Of a DNA stretch of 64,000 nt, positions 1 through 12,421 are shown piece by piece. The position numbers were made by a program, and so were the translations under genes. Under the pieces are notes generated by a model, which was not told where the DNA came from, searched no databases, and saw only the letters and a program-made list of their open reading frames with translations. Origin of the DNA: Galeopsis tetrahit (lineage: Eukaryota; Streptophyta; Magnoliopsida; Lamiales; Lamiaceae); the NCBI GenBank assembly GCA_963675135.1, contig OY776123.1, positions 3,598,501-3,662,500 on the forward strand, in the 5' to 3' direction. Positions within the stretch are counted from its first letter, which is position 1. Each line of letters starts with the position of its first letter.

Positions 1-1513
1 CTTTGGGTAACTGATCCAATACATTCGAATTATGCAATGTCATATCGCCAAATCAAAGTTGGTTAGTTTTTTTTTTTTAATATCAGAAACATACACATCA
101 GGCAAAATAGTGCATTTCTACACTTATTATGTTTAATTGTTTATAATTTGTCTTTTGCTTTCTTAGTTTAATGCTCTTGTTTCTAATCATCATTTTTTTA
201 TATATTTCAAGGAAATGATTGCTGTATCATACTGTCTATAAATGTCGATAATCCACGGTCACTGCCTGAGTAGGATTCCCTATATTGTTGTTATCTCTCT
301 TTAGTTACAATTGATATGGGAATTTTCTTATATTAATTGGAGTTTTAATTTGGTAGGTGTCGTTTCCTGGGTTCAGATACCAAAGTCAACTTTCTGATGG
401 ATATTTGGAAGTGGAACTGTAAAAAATGGTATTTTTCAAAACCTTTTTGGGGTTTCTGAAGCTTAATTATCATAATGAGTACTAAATCATGATGGTGAAA
501 GTGTCGTCCATCATATATGCATGTTGTAGGTACTACACAATTCACTGAAATTTCCATAACATTGATTGTCTGATATTTCCAATTTTTATCAAACACTAAA
601 TTTAATTTCAAGCTCTTTGATCTCGAAAATATCATCAATTAGTATATACAACCTTGTTTGAAATCATGGTTACATAATAAAATAAAAAAACTGAGATGAT
701 GCTTTATTAATTAAAAGGTTGCTCTTACAATCTTTTTGGTCTTTCGAGATGATATAACTGATCAAGTCAATTTGGACTCTGGACGGCATATCCCACCATC
801 TGTTCATTTTTGTGACAATGCATCATATTTGATCTTGTTTGCCTAACATTGATCAAGATTCTTGTTTCTTGAAATAGGACAAATGACAAATCATTTCCTG
901 AAAATCTTGTGCATATTTTTGGCACTCAGTTATCTCAACCTCAGCACGCCCAAAAGATTGAGGAGCAGATCGAGTGTGGCATTTGCTATGCTCAATATCT
1001 TCCCACTGGTAATTCTGTAATGTGAACAGCCCTTCGTATTCGTTCAAGACACATACTCATTAGGTTTGTGGTTTGGTTGTAGATGATGAACTTGGTGATA
1101 AGAGTGGAACTGCAACCGATTATGCATGTGAAAATGGAAACTGCAAACAGGTGTTCCATACTGTTTGTCTCGGTGATTGGCTCCTCTCCATTACAACAAC
1201 AAGGCGGTACGCCATGCTCTTCTAATCTCATTCAATGTTTAAATACATGTTTATATGCATTAAAATCTTTAGCAAATTTCTCGATGTTAAAATACCATTT
1301 CCATGTATATATGTGAGATTAAGAGAGGAAAAAGACGCGGTTTGTCATTTTTTCCTAGTACTGATCTTTAATTTAGTTCTTTTATGAGTTTGTTGGCACA
1401 GCTTTTGATTTTTCTAATTTTGTTTTTGGAATTGCAGGTCATTTGATGTTCTATTTGGAAACTGCCCTTACTGTTCAGACCCCATTGCAGTCAAAATCAG
1501 CATGAAGAAGTAA
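1..1513 (+). CDS. FANCL: FANCL, E3 ubiquitin ligase of the Fanconi anaemia pathway (3' part)
   Basis: FANCL is the RING-type E3 ligase that monoubiquitinates FANCD2/FANCI in nuclear interstrand crosslink repair. Six exons can be followed in one frame with GT-AG borders: 1-61, 212-269, 357-428, 878-1008, 1083-1206 and 1438-1513 (TAA at 1511). The joined product contains the family string CRFLGSD, a WKWNCKKW stretch, then a C-terminal RING: CGIC, CENGNC, HTVC and CPYC supply the zinc ligands, followed by the conserved FDVLFGNC. The 5' part, with the ELF and URD domains, lies outside the window, so the gene is cut by the window edge rather than broken. No stop or frameshift is seen in the visible exons. 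The next gene downstream, EPFL2-like, is also on +, 1.5 kb away. Identification is firm; splice sites are by eye. Confidence 0.93.
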
Positions 1514-3019
1514 CATATTCATAATATGTTTATCAGAATCGAACATAGGATGCACTTGTCGTTTATGTCCAAGCACAGGTATTATCATCCTTCGTATCCT
1601 TCGTATATCCATATTGGTTTCATTTTACGCACACGCTAGGTAGTCGTATATTGATGATATCCCCAACTGTCTCAACTACTTGGTGCAGAATGGCCAGTTG
1701 TTTTCTTGCTACTCTGCAATCTCCTGTAAGGATTTCTTCCATTTTTGTTAATATTAAAGACGGGGCAGGCCCGTATTGGTCTAAACTTGGAGGGTCGGCT
1801 TTTCTTTGATCATATCCATATGCCAATCTGTATTCTTGTTCAACATTAGCATAAGCTTGTTTGTTGTGAATATGAAATTTCATAATTCAAATATGTCTAT
1901 ATCCCAACATGCAGCAGCTTATTTAATCAAATCCTTTAATCTGGAAAAAAATACATACATAACGTAATAGTTGGAGATCATAGAAACTGTAACCCAAATA
2001 TGTCAATTTTTCATTTTCTTTGTCTTCTTGCTCTTTAAGAAAAATTGTAAAATTCTTCTAATATATGATGTGGAATAAGAAAAAAGATAGGCGTCTCCTT
2101 CTGACCGGTGGGCTGAAGGTGCATTGCTTGATGGACCTACTGAAGTACAATATCAGTCATAAAATGGAAAAAAAAATAAAAATCAATGATTATTTAAATA
2201 TCACGCATCATTTATCAAACTCAAGAACAATTTGATTTTTAATTCGACCATCACTATTATAGATTGTGTGCGACATTTATACGTTCTTAATTATTTGATA
2301 GTAAGTTTTGAGAAATTATGTTCTATCGAATAGGACTAAAAATTAAATCAAGTTATTAGATATTCGATTTGTGATCGTTTGACAAGCATTTTTTTAGCTC
2401 ATTTCAACATAAATATGAAACAAGTTTGAACATACATTATATTTGGTACAGTCTCAAGCTTAGTTCGAGTTTGATAAGTAAAAAATGCCAAACTGCGTAC
2501 TCAAACTCGACACATGTGCAAACCTCGATAACATTTCAACTAAGTTTGAATCATTTACCAACCTAATATGTCCAGTTAAGTTTGAATTTGAGTCATGTTT
2601 TTCTTTTTTTTTTTGGAGTAGTACTTTAGCACTATACACTTTGATCTTTTTAAATGAAAATAGAAATGGACAACAAAAATTTGTGTCTGGTGGTCATTAT
2701 CTGTAATGTCAACGGTGCATTTGGAACTTCATTAGGATTAATTGAAACAAGAACCAGAAGGACCATTCGTCCTTTCTTGTCAAATACATGAAATTTATAA
2801 TTAAATACACTTTTTATAATAAATGTTTATTTTTATTTTTTGAGTAGAAAGCATAGAAATATATATATATTTCCCTTTATTCTTCTTCCATAGTCCATAC
2901 AATTTACATCCTCTCCTCTTCTCTGAGCTTCATTTCTTGTTCTTCAAAATTTTCCCTTTTTTAGTCACAAATGTTGCACCTCTGATCAAAATTAAGAAAA
3001 AGTATCCCGTTTCTCAGAA
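1514..3019. other. Intergenic, FANCL 3' UTR and EPFL promoter
   Basis: The first part is the likely FANCL 3' UTR. The rest is AT-rich with no convincing gene. Around 2240-2560 there are short CGA-containing stretches (AACTCGAC, TTCGAGTTTG) like those at 3850-4060, suggesting a dispersed repeat on both sides of the EPFL gene. A TATA-like run at 2859-2872 and a pyrimidine-rich leader (2876-2960) fit the EPFL core promoter and 5' UTR. Confidence 0.5.
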
Positions 3020-3524
3020 ATGGGTATCATATGGAATCACCATTTTGTCATTTTATTTCTCATTCTTGTGATTTCAACCACACCCCATCTCATATTATTC
3101 AATGCTCAAGGTATGCCACTACCCCATCATTCTTAATTTCGTCAAAAAACACATAAAGTTTGAATCTTTTGCATTTTTCAGGCAGAAAACTAGTAGCCCA
3201 AACACCAGATTATTCCAAGGTATATAAGCCCTCCCTCTTTCTCTGTTGTTATCAACCTTTTTAATTTCACATTCACTGCGTGTTTACTGTGTGATCATTT
3301 TTCAGGAAGAAAAGGCAACGTGGAGAGTCCCAATTGGTTCCCGGCCGCCGCGGTGTGACCGGAAATGTGATTCTTGCAGCCACTGTGAAGCCATTCAAGT
3401 CCCAGAAAATCCCCCTCGTGCAGAAAATTCATCAGTTGTAATCAACGGCCGAGATTATGGGAACTCAAATTACAAGCCAATGAGCTGGAAATGTAAATGT
3501 GGGAACCTGTTTTTCAACCCTTAA
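3020..3524 (+). CDS. EPFL2: EPFL2-like secreted peptide (epidermal patterning factor-like)
   Basis: The product is a 115-residue precursor of a secreted cysteine-rich peptide of the EPF/EPFL family, apoplastic ligands of ERECTA-family receptor kinases in stomatal patterning and organ growth. Exons are 3020-3110, 3182-3219 and 3306-3524, all with GT-AG borders and continuous frame. Residues 1-30 form a hydrophobic signal peptide. The mature part starts near the GSRPPRC motif and holds six cysteines (C60, C64, C67, C70, C106, C108), ending in YKPMSWKCKCGN...NP, the EPFL1/2/3-type ending rather than the EPF1/2 or stomagen type. Between the cysteine blocks is a variable loop of about 35 residues. 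The EPFL2 assignment rests on this C-terminus and on the nearby COX6A and acidic-protein genes, which also neighbour EPFL2 in Arabidopsis as I recall; EPFL1 or EPFL3 orthology remains possible. A likely poly(A) signal AATAAAG is at 3608. Confidence 0.88.
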
Positions 3525-5927
3525 TCTTGATTTGATATTGTCTGTGTTAGGAAAGAAATCAGTGTGTCTTTCTGTGGGCATCTTGAGTACCATTTCTTTA
3601 TTTGCCAAATAAAGTTTTTATTTATAGCTTGCGGCATTAATGAAATCTGATCCAGCCCTTTATGAATGCAATCATATACAGCTCAGATTTCAGATATTGC
3701 AGAGATCCTGATTTGTACAATTCAGATTAAAGGGGGGTGTATGTTGGAAATCTGGAATCAGGCCATCCAGATTCATCTTACAATAGGCAACTACTTTCAA
3801 TGTCCACATCAATTACTTGTTATGTTGCATAAACTATAATTTTTCAAGATTTTATGAGCACTTAAAGTTTAAACTCGACTTGAACATTTATCGAGCAAAA
3901 TTTGAGTTCGCTTAATTACGTTAACGAGGTGAACATAGAGTACAACTCGACTTGCAAACAAGTATAATAAATTACAAGAAAATACTACTTAATTATCGAG
4001 TACGAGTTGAACTCGACCTGAGTCGTTGGTTAATCGAGTATTTGACAAGTTCAAACTCGGCTTGTTTTTTAATATAAACACGATCCAAATATGAGCACTT
4101 TTTCTTATCTTGAGATAGTTAAGCCTTTTTTTAAGGGATTAAAATTTTTGCAGTCCTTTAAGTTGACTAATTCTGATTCTGGTCCTGATGGAATACACAT
4201 TTTGATTTTGGTCTCATAAGTTGACCCAAATTTTGAATTAAGTCCAAGTTATCTACCATTGCAGGTAAATGAACCGATCAAATCTATTTTTTTTCTTTGC
4301 ACGTGAGCAAATTCACGGTTATTCAAAGTTAGATTTGAATTATCCCTAAATGTAATGACACATTTAAGGTTTGTACTACTATAGCATATTTTCATGCTGA
4401 TTGAGGCGACCTCTAAGGTTTTCTAGCGAGTTGGACTAGAATTTGTGCAGAGTGTATTTGAGACTTTATCACAAAAGTTATATATAAATTTTATTGTGTG
4501 CTATTACTAAAAATATATGATCATTCATTCAATTTTTATCTCAAATTTTTAGAAATTAAGGATTTCTTTTTTACGATTGAAGTTTAGAAATTTAATCTAT
4601 TGACAATGATTTATTAGTTTAAAAAGAATAATTAAATATTTTTAAGTTAAAAAATCGAGAAATAAATTTATGATTTAAAGATTTCCCATTTTGTAACTTG
4701 TGTTGGCCCTTAGTGGAATAAAAAAAGAGATGCAGATTCTTGAACACCGTTATGATAGATCTTTCGTTGGCAGGGAGAGGGAGTTGTCCTTTCTCAAAAA
4801 CATGGAGTAATATTGATGCGAACACGCAAACTCCAATTATCCATATTTGCCTTAAATAAATTATTGTTTGTTTTGAGTCGAAATCAGGCTACAAATTCGA
4901 TGCCATTTCTTGATTTCAAAAAAAATTCATAAATAATCAAATCTCAAAATTAATTACTTTTATTTGCTTACTTAAGCAATTTGTCATCATATGAGAGTGC
5001 TGAAATGATGAGTGAGGATTGTTTTATATCTAATTTGTTTTTTAAAATGTTACATGTAGTAAGTCATTTTGTAGTTTTCTTAATTCAATTTAGTACTTCC
5101 CAACAATTACATTCACACTTTTTCTTTTTCTTTTTTTTTTTTTTTTTTTCACAATATTTTTTTAGTCCGATTAAAATAAAATTATAGTCCTTAACTAATC
5201 GATATTCATATTATTTATTTGAATAAAGATTCAGTTTTCAAGGACAAAGATAGTTTTTTTTAAAAGCAGAAAATTTAAAAAGTGTAATAATTTAATTGTT
5301 ATTTGATGAGTTTTAGTTTTGTCAAACTAATTTGGAACAACATCCAAATTATATAAATAAAATAAAAATGTTTGTTACACAAATAAGATAATTGATAATT
5401 TTATCTAAAGCTCCATTTAGTAAATACACTCCCACCCTAAAAATTCCCCTTTCTCCTACCCAAAAAAAATGTTGCTCCCTCCCCAAACTTTTTTTTTTCT
5501 GTAAAAATGTTACCGTCGCGAACAACATCCTCGGTACAAAGGCCCATATTTTTTCCCTATAAACGAGTACAGATTTTGACACTTGTCGATAACACGTTTT
5601 TTTTACGAGATTTTTAAGATTTTTTTTACGAGATTTCGATAGGGGTTAGGGTGGAGTTGGTATAAAGATTTTATTTGAATCGATGGGAATCAAAATTTAA
5701 TACTCCGTATCAAATTTGATTTGATTTGAATTGAATTAGCTAGTTTTGTAACAAAATCAATCATTAATTAGTATGATTTGAATTGATTTTGAATCAAAAC
5801 AATTTTTTTTAAAAATCTTCAGTTATCAATATATTTAATTTCAATTATGTACATTAATTGCATAACTTACCTAATATATATATATATATATATATAAAAG
5901 CTTGTTTGATATTTCTTAATTAGAAAA
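3525..5927. other. AT-rich intergenic DNA
   Basis: No gene is recognised. It contains the EPFL 3' UTR, CGA-rich dispersed-repeat-like sequence (3850-4060), long T runs (5118-5148) and a TA microsatellite just before the next gene. Short open frames here have no codon bias or domain that I can recognise. Confidence 0.5.
5873..5898 (+). promoter_or_regulatory. TA microsatellite / TATA region of the defensin-like gene
   Basis: An alternating TA run ending in TATAAAAGC lies about 30 bases before the start codon at 5928. It could serve as TATA box, although the spacing would leave a very short leader. Its length polymorphism could affect expression. Confidence 0.45.
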
Positions 5928-6288
5928 ATGAAGTCCACCACCACGGTGATAGCTGCTGCTTCCATTCTTGTTGCATTTTTCCTCATAGAAAGTGGTTTGA
6001 TATCTCCCCCTAGCTCTATCTCATTCGAACTTTTAAATAAGACAAAATTATTTCAGTTTAAATGTATTCATTTGTTTAATATATATAATTGCAGTTGTAG
6101 CGGAGGCTATCGTTCTCCCTCCCATTCCCACAAGGTGCAAAGTTAATGAAGATTGTTGGCGATATTGTCCCGGAGGACCCGGGGCAAATGTCCACTGTCG
6201 TCGTGGGGTTTGCCAATGTTACACTTTTATCCAGAAAGAACATCCCTCCTCAACATTGCACAAGAAATCTTCCAATATTGATCCTTAG
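5928..6288 (+). CDS. Defensin-like cysteine-rich secreted peptide
   Basis: Two exons, 5928-5994 and 6095-6288, encode 86 residues. The first exon is a signal peptide (MKSTTTVIAAASILVAFFLI); the second holds the mature peptide, the usual two-exon plan of plant DEFL genes. Six cysteines are spaced C-x5-C-x3-C-x9-C-x4-C-x1-C (C37, C43, C47, C57, C62, C64), with an acidic ED before the second cysteine and a C-terminal CxC, as in the late-nodulin/NCR and related DEFL groups. A basic tail of about 22 residues follows the last cysteine. The likely role is a secreted antimicrobial or signalling peptide; the partner is unknown. The gene stands alone between EPFL2 and NFS1. The intron is 100 bases and phase 1. 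The structure is clear; function is inferred from the fold class only. Confidence 0.78.
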
Positions 6289-7305
6289 GAGAGAGTTTAT
6301 GTACATTTTTTAGGTAATTTTGTGTATCACTGAATCATCATTTTATTTATTTAATGGCAAACACAAATAATTGATGATCTATATACTGTATCAGCTTCTT
6401 CCAAGTAACACAATGTGTGTTGCATATTTTTTTGTTAGTGCTTATGGTTAGTCGAGACAAAAGAAAAATCTTCATTTCCAAAGGCTGTACAATAGCAATG
6501 GTTACTCGAGGCAAAATTTAATGACAAGTCGTCGCCATCGTCTCACTCGTCGATAGCTGTAGGAAGCTCTCGTATGATAATAAAAGATGAATCGTCACAT
6601 TTCCATCTAAAAAGATATTCTCTAGGAAGATGTAAACTAATCGAATTACATTGAATATTTAAAATATTTAATATGGTTAATTTAATTACTTATTCTATCT
6701 AAAATTTGTATGTACACAGTAAGTACACTACGTCACTACTACAATATTCAATTTTTTACTTTACACGTCACTTTATACATTAATAATCAACATTGTTCGT
6801 AAAAGTGAAATTTAGGGGGCAAATACTATTTAAATAAAATTTTAAGTGAAAGAGAGGGGTTATTTTCAAAATTGACATTCATTTTTTTTTTTTTACTGAG
6901 GGAGTATATATATTTTTAAATGTTCTCCTTATTTCTATATTACGGAGTATAACTCAGTAATTTGAATAAAATTTGAATATTTTGAATTTAAATCTTAAAA
7001 TTCGAACACAATATTGAATAAAAAGTATTTATTTAAAATGCTTATGGAGCTTGAATTCAAATCAAACTTCACACTTTACCAAATCATAAAAATATGAATT
7101 TATTTAAACTCTATCAAATTAAACTCAAATAAATTTGTTTTGAATAATATTAAATTGAGTATCGAACCTTTAGGTCAATCAAATAAGTTGCCAGACTTTC
7201 TAGAACGACTTAAAGAGACATGAATTATGAAAGCCTGAAACAATTCCAGAAGATAAAAAAAGAGTAGTATAGATTCCCAAAACCAATAATATCACAAAAA
7301 TAATA
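6289..7305. other. Intergenic DNA
   Basis: AT-rich with no recognisable gene. Starts with the 3' UTR of the defensin-like gene. A CGGAGTAT motif near 6943 and GGGAGTATA near 6900 look like broken Stowaway ends, but no full element can be bounded. Confidence 0.45.
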
Positions 7306-7588
7306 CTCCCTCCGTCCCACAGGAATTTGCACACTTTCTATAAATGTATGTCCCATACCAATTTGCACACTCCATAAAAGAAAATATCTCCATAACCCTC
7401 ACCCTCAAAATATACTCTTATTTATCCATATGCCATTACTTTTTCACACTCAATCTACTTTTTACTTTACTTTATTCATAAAACTTTACAAAACTACTTC
7501 TCAAAACATCACTCATTACACCTTTTCTTACACATTTCTTAAATTGTGTGCCAAATCAAGTGTGCAAGTTTCTATGGAACGGAGGGAG
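7306..7588. mobile_element. Stowaway MITE, 283 bp
   Basis: Terminal inverted repeats begin CTCCCTCCGT and end ACGGAGGGAG, flanked by TA dinucleotides at 7304-7305 and 7589-7590, the Tc1/mariner-type target duplication. The interior, with two copies of a TTTGCACACT-like motif near the left end, closely matches the element at 33211-33493, which is also 283 bp. Non-coding and non-autonomous. Confidence 0.88.
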
Positions 7589-8490
7589 TAGTGATGTTAT
7601 ATCAATTTTTTGGAATTGAATTTCTGATGCCGTGAGATGCATGATAAAATCGTACTCCTAATTTTTTGTTGATTCAAAGAATACTGGGAACATCCACACG
7701 AAAAAATGCACAAGAATACCGAATATTGTTCGTAAAGCTGCATGATGATCTGTTGATTCGATATAAATTCCGGAATAACACAAATAAAACACGATAAAAG
7801 GGAATAAACCTAATATTTTCATATACTATACTCCATCTATTGCCATAAGTTTTCCACTTACCTATTTTGAAATTGGCGTAACAAGCTTTCCATTTTTAAA
7901 AATTTACGATTTTCCCCTTGTTGCTATCGTAGTTCCTCTGGTCACATTTTGGTCCATAGATTATAATCAACAGTGTAGATGTGATGGAATAAAGGAAATG
8001 GGGAGGAACCATTCCATATAACCAAGCCATCCAACACAAACAACACTTTCATTCTATAACATTTGAAGAAATTGTACTATGATCCATGGACTTCATGGAA
8101 CCTAAACTCAATAATGTATTAGAGGGAATCATGGTCCAAATACAATCATATGCATACATACCAAAACATATGAATCAAAAGCAACAAAAAAAGTATCACA
8201 AACCAGCTGCAATCACATAAAGAATAAGCCAACAAAAAAGTAAAAGCTCTAAATGTAAACTAGAGCAGATAAGATAATATAAATGTCCCATATTCTAAAA
8301 GGCAAATTTATTGACTAACCATCATAGTATAGCCCTCAAAAACCATTCTTGGGGAACAACTCTGTACAGAGAAACTAAAGATAAGACATGCCAAATTTCA
8401 GAAGAAATAAGCACTCGTATACTCAGCCTGTAACTCCATAAGCATATGTCAAATTATCATCACAATATGAAAATTCCCTACACCACTCTC
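7589..8490. other. NFS1 3' flank and 3' UTR
   Basis: Contains a probable broken Stowaway left end near 7828-7850 (TACTCCATCTATTGCC). From about 8000 to 8490 lies the likely 3' UTR of NFS1, which is on the minus strand. No other gene is seen. Confidence 0.45.
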
Positions 8491-9855
8491 TCAATGTTGT
8501 GACCATTGGATACTCTTGATGTCAATTCCCTCCTGAAACATCTCATATAGTGGACTCAATTCCCTCAACTTGACAACCTGCTTTACAGTAAGCTCGACTG
8601 CCATATCGATTTCAGCCTCAGTGGTAAACCTCCCTATCCCATACCTTATAGATGTATGAGCCATGTCCTCATCCACTCCCAACGCCCTCAAAACGTAAGA
8701 AGGCTCTAAACTTGCACTAGTGCAAGCACTGCCACTAGATACAGCTACTTCTTTCAGCCCCATTAACAAGCTCTCACCCTCCACAAACGCAAACGACAAG
8801 TTCAAATTCCCATTATAACGACTCTCCTCGCTCCCATTAACTACCACCCCTTCTAGTTTCCCTCTAATCCCATTCAACAGCCTCTCTGCCAATCCATTTA
8901 TTCTTTTCTCATCATACTCCATTTCTTTCATTGCTATCTCACAAGCAGCCCCAAACCCTACCACCAATGGTGTTGGGACAGTACCACTCCTAATCCCCCT
9001 CTCTTGCCCACCCCCATTCATTTGAGGCTCTACCCTAATTCTAGGCCTCCTTCTCATATACAAACCCCCAATCCCCTTTGGCCCATAAATCTTATGCCCA
9101 CTCAAAGACATCAAACTTATATTCATCTTTTCTACATCAATAGGAACCTTTCCTAATGCCTGTGCAGCATCAGTATGCAGAGGAACATTAAATTCTTTAC
9201 ATATTTTTCCAATTTCCTCCATGGGTTGTATCACACCAATTTCATTATTCACCATCATAACAGAAACCAAACCTGTATCGGGTCGGATCGATTCCCGGAG
9301 CTTTTCCAGGTCCACAAGCCCATCAGGCTTCACGGGAAGATACGTAATCTCAAAACCCTCCTGCTGCAAATGGCGGCACGAATCGAGGACACACTTGTGC
9401 TCCGTCTGGGTAGTGATGACGTGGCGCTTCCTATCCTTGTAGAAATGCATAACCCCCTTAATCGAGATGTTATTCGATTCGGTTGCGCCGGAAGTGAAGA
9501 TAATTTCCTTGGGAGAAGCCCTAATTAGAGACGCGACCTGGCCTCGGGCTAATTCAACGGCTTGTTCCGATTCCCAGCCGTAGAGATGGGTTCTGGAATG
9601 AGGGTTTCCGTAGAGGGAGACATAATAGGGAAGCATAGCGTCGAGAACTCTGGGATCCACCGGAGAAGTTGCCTGCACATCGAGATAAAGGGGTCTGCCG
9701 GAGATTTTGACTCCTTTCACTGATATTCCGTTTGACTCTTCCTCCAGGGGCTCGACGGTAGCGGCGGCGGTGGAAAAGGGGCGTGGGAGGCGGACGGTGG
9801 CCGTGGACTTGGAGAGATGGCGGCGGATGGCGTTGGCCACAAGCTTCGACGCCAT
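8491..9855 (-). CDS. NFS1: Mitochondrial cysteine desulfurase NFS1
   Basis: NFS1 is the PLP enzyme that takes sulfur from L-cysteine and passes it as persulfide to the ISU scaffold for mitochondrial Fe-S cluster assembly. The gene is intronless and encodes 454 residues, the usual length for plant NFS1. Residues 1-30 or so form a basic, S/T/A-rich mitochondrial presequence. The aminotransferase class V core shows TSGATESNN (121-129), TEHK with H153, HTDAAQ (D229), and the Schiff-base lysine K255 in [10 protein letters not shown]. The catalytic persulfide cysteine is C378 in [10 protein letters not shown]. The C-terminal tail [18 protein letters not shown] is the part known to contact the scaffold protein. 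All key residues are intact. The start at 9855 is the first ATG of the frame and opens the presequence. The nearest gene, on + at 13040, is divergent. Confidence 0.97.
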   Translation of the reverse strand: MASKLVANAIRRHLSKSTATVRLPRPFSTAAATVEPLEEESNGISVKGVKISGRPLYLDVQATSPVDPRVLDAMLPYYVSLYGNPHSRTHLYGWESEQAVELARGQVASLIRASPKEIIFTSGATESNNISIKGVMHFYKDRKRHVITTQTEHKCVLDSCRHLQQEGFEITYLPVKPDGLVDLEKLRESIRPDTGLVSVMMVNNEIGVIQPMEEIGKICKEFNVPLHTDAAQALGKVPIDVEKMNISLMSLSGHKIYGPKGIGGLYMRRRPRIRVEPQMNGGGQERGIRSGTVPTPLVVGFGAACEIAMKEMEYDEKRINGLAERLLNGIRGKLEGVVVNGSEESRYNGNLNLSFAFVEGESLLMGLKEVAVSSGSACTSASLEPSYVLRALGVDEDMAHTSIRYGIGRFTTEAEIDMAVELTVKQVVKLRELSPLYEMFQEGIDIKSIQWSQH

Positions 9856-10159
9856 TTTTTAATAGTGAATTTTTTCTGAGATATCTGAGATTAGCTGCGG
9901 CGAGGGTTGTACCTTATAGACGAGGGTTGTACCTTAGGAAAGAATAAATACATGGACCGACTCAATACCGTGAGAATATGAATATCTATCTGCGCTCCCA
10001 AAGGAGGCACGTCACAATACTGGGTCGGGATTTTGACATTTGATTCATTCAGATAGGCCGTACATCAAGCCCATTTCTACATATATTTTTCTACTATCGA
10101 ACTGGTTTTGTTTTGGCCCATAATCAATTTCACTTTTGAGTTTATTGGCCCTAAAAAAA
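9856..10159. other. NFS1 promoter region
   Basis: About 300 bases upstream of NFS1. A short tandem duplication (GAGGGTTGTACCTTA, near 9902-9937) lies in the presumed 5' UTR or core promoter. No coding sequence is seen. Confidence 0.4.
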
Positions 10160-10399
10160 AGGGTACGGCTATTGCACCTCCAGCTTTGATAAGGGCACTC
10201 TCCACTTTTAATTTATTAATGGTGTAAAAAAATGTAAAATACAAAATATAACTACTAAATGCACCTTAAAATCTTCTTTCAACATTTAAATCCTAACTGC
10301 CGCTATCGTCACCACTACTTTTGACCATCGCTGCCGTTGCCACCACCACTTTCGGTGACCATCTTCATCCAAACCAAAAAAAAAAAGAAATCAGAGATT

Positions 10400-10431
<32 letters not shown>

Positions 10432-10985
10432 TAAACTAGTGTCGAACATATACACTTTCGTTGATAAATTGTTGTTGAAGAGAATGTCTATTTTCGATCA
10501 ACTATTGTTGATCAAAATTCAATTTTTATTTTTTATTTTCGACAATAGTTGGTCGAAAATATACACTCTCGTCGACAACGATTTGTTGACGAAAATGTAT
10601 ATGTTCGACCCTAGTTAGTCAAAAAATACTTGCTCTTTGTATTTTTTGGGAGGGACTTGGGGTGGGGGCGATGGAGTTGTTTTAATTTTTTTTTTTTGTA
10701 AGTACAGTGGGAGAGAGGGCAGAGACGGGCGGCGACGGTCTCGACGGGACGGCGGTAGGGGGGCAGCGACTTTGTGGTGAGGAAGGAAAAATGAAGTGGG
10801 AAAGAAGAAAGTAGATAAATTAGAATTTTGGGGTGGGGTGTGTTTAGTAACGAATTTTATAAAAAAAAAAAAAAAAAAAAGGATAATTTGATTGGATGAA
10901 GTGCATCTAACATTTTTTTATTTTGGGGGGTGTATTAATCTGGGGAGTGCGATTAACAAACCTGAAGGTGCAGATAGCCGTACCC
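10160..10985. mobile_element. Mutator-like TIR element with internal hairpins (copy A)
   Basis: Imperfect inverted repeats of about 50 bp start GGGTACGGCTAT and end ATAGCCGTACCC. The flanks share CTAAAAAAA (10151-10159 and 10986-10994), a candidate 9-bp target duplication typical of Mutator-like elements, though low complexity weakens it. Inside are two successive hairpins with TTTTCGACAA-type arms (about 10424-10520 and 10535-10627) and a GC-richer stretch (10700-10780). No transposase frame is present, so it is non-autonomous. Related copies lie near 25000 and 35700. Confidence 0.7.
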
Positions 10986-12421
10986 CTAAAAAAATCTATG
11001 GAAAAAAGGTCCTATACTCCTATTGCAATTTAGTTCATTTTCTATTTCATTACATAACACATCCGGTACTAAATACACTCCATCAAAAATAAGAAAATAT
11101 AGATATTCACTTAACATGATTTTTTTATCCTTTTCTATTAAAAAAAAGCTTCACCCAACTGACCCAAGTGCACGTCTTTTGCATAAAAGTGAAATTGGCA
11201 ATAACATTTGGATCTCAACTTGTCGCTTGCATTTTCCGATAAAAGAGAATATTAGAATGATGGTTCTCATCTCTACGACTCAACTCAATTTCATGTAAAT
11301 ATATGAAAATGAAGTAATATTTCATTCATGAAATGTTATTCTACCTTATATGTTTCATATAACTCATTATAATTCAACTTGAATTTAAGGTTTAAATACT
11401 AAAGTGAAACTTCGATTCATATATAAAACGTTGTTGCACAATATTTTTTCAATAAATTAATAATATATCACATCAGTATCAACTTAAGGTAGGTTTCATT
11501 CTGATAAAGGGCACTATTACATTTTGAATGCTCCACATGGCTATTGACACTCTATATTTTTGCTCAATACACTCCTTGCATAGTTTTATGCGATTGTACA
11601 TTGTGCTTCAAGATGTTGTACATTTAGGTGTGAGTAGCCATGCCCTACTATTAATTATTGAAGTTTACTCTACCCTACTTGTATATTATTTCAATTTTTG
11701 GAAAATTAAAACTCTTGAAATAATAAATTTATTTTTCTCTTTTCTCGATCTCAGCTGCCTTTATGTTAGTTTGATTTTTATTTTTGATTAGAGGATTTAG
11801 CATTGTTGAAAAAAGTTGTGAAAAATTAATGACTAGAGATTTATACTAGTTTATTTATTGTGATTGGTAAGTTCAAAGGATTCTCTTTGATGTAAATAAA
11901 TTATGTTATTTATTTGTATATTGGCTATAAATAAATTCTATTTAAGTTGAAGCTAAACAAAAATGATTAACAATTCCAAAATTAGCTGTCCGTACAGTCC
12001 TCCACTTTCCCTAATTTCTCTGTAAATTGTATAATTACCATTAAGATTAAGAATACAGTTTTTACAGATTGTCGGTTCGATAGCATAATTCAACGCGCAC
12101 AAAAGTGCGTGGAGACATCATGGGGAATTCCTGAAGAAAATAGGTTGATAAACACAGATAAATCAGATTTCAGATCTATTTCAGAGAGAAGCATCTTCAA
12201 TTGCTCAATCTCAATTCTGAAAGTTTCATTTAACCTTCGGAAGTTGACTTCATACCCCCTTTCACTATATTTAAGCAATCGTCGATTGCTTATGGTATAC
12301 ATATGCACATTACCTTTTCTTGGAGATTAATCACGCGCCATAGCTATTAGTGCAAAAGCTTACTTTTATATCATCATTAAAACAGGGATTTTAGGCCTCT
12401 TTTGCCGCGTACTGGTATCAG
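10986..12421. other. Intergenic and upstream region of the acidic protein gene
   Basis: AT-rich, without a recognisable gene. The last 300 bases or so (about 12080-12421) probably include the promoter and first non-coding exon of the gene at 13040, since a good splice donor CAG/GTATGC lies at 12419-12427. Confidence 0.4.

Noticed and set aside
1620..1883. 87-codon minus-strand frame downstream of FANCL
   Set aside because: Composition looks somewhat protein-like, but I recognise no family, and it overlaps the probable FANCL 3' UTR. Not supported as a gene.
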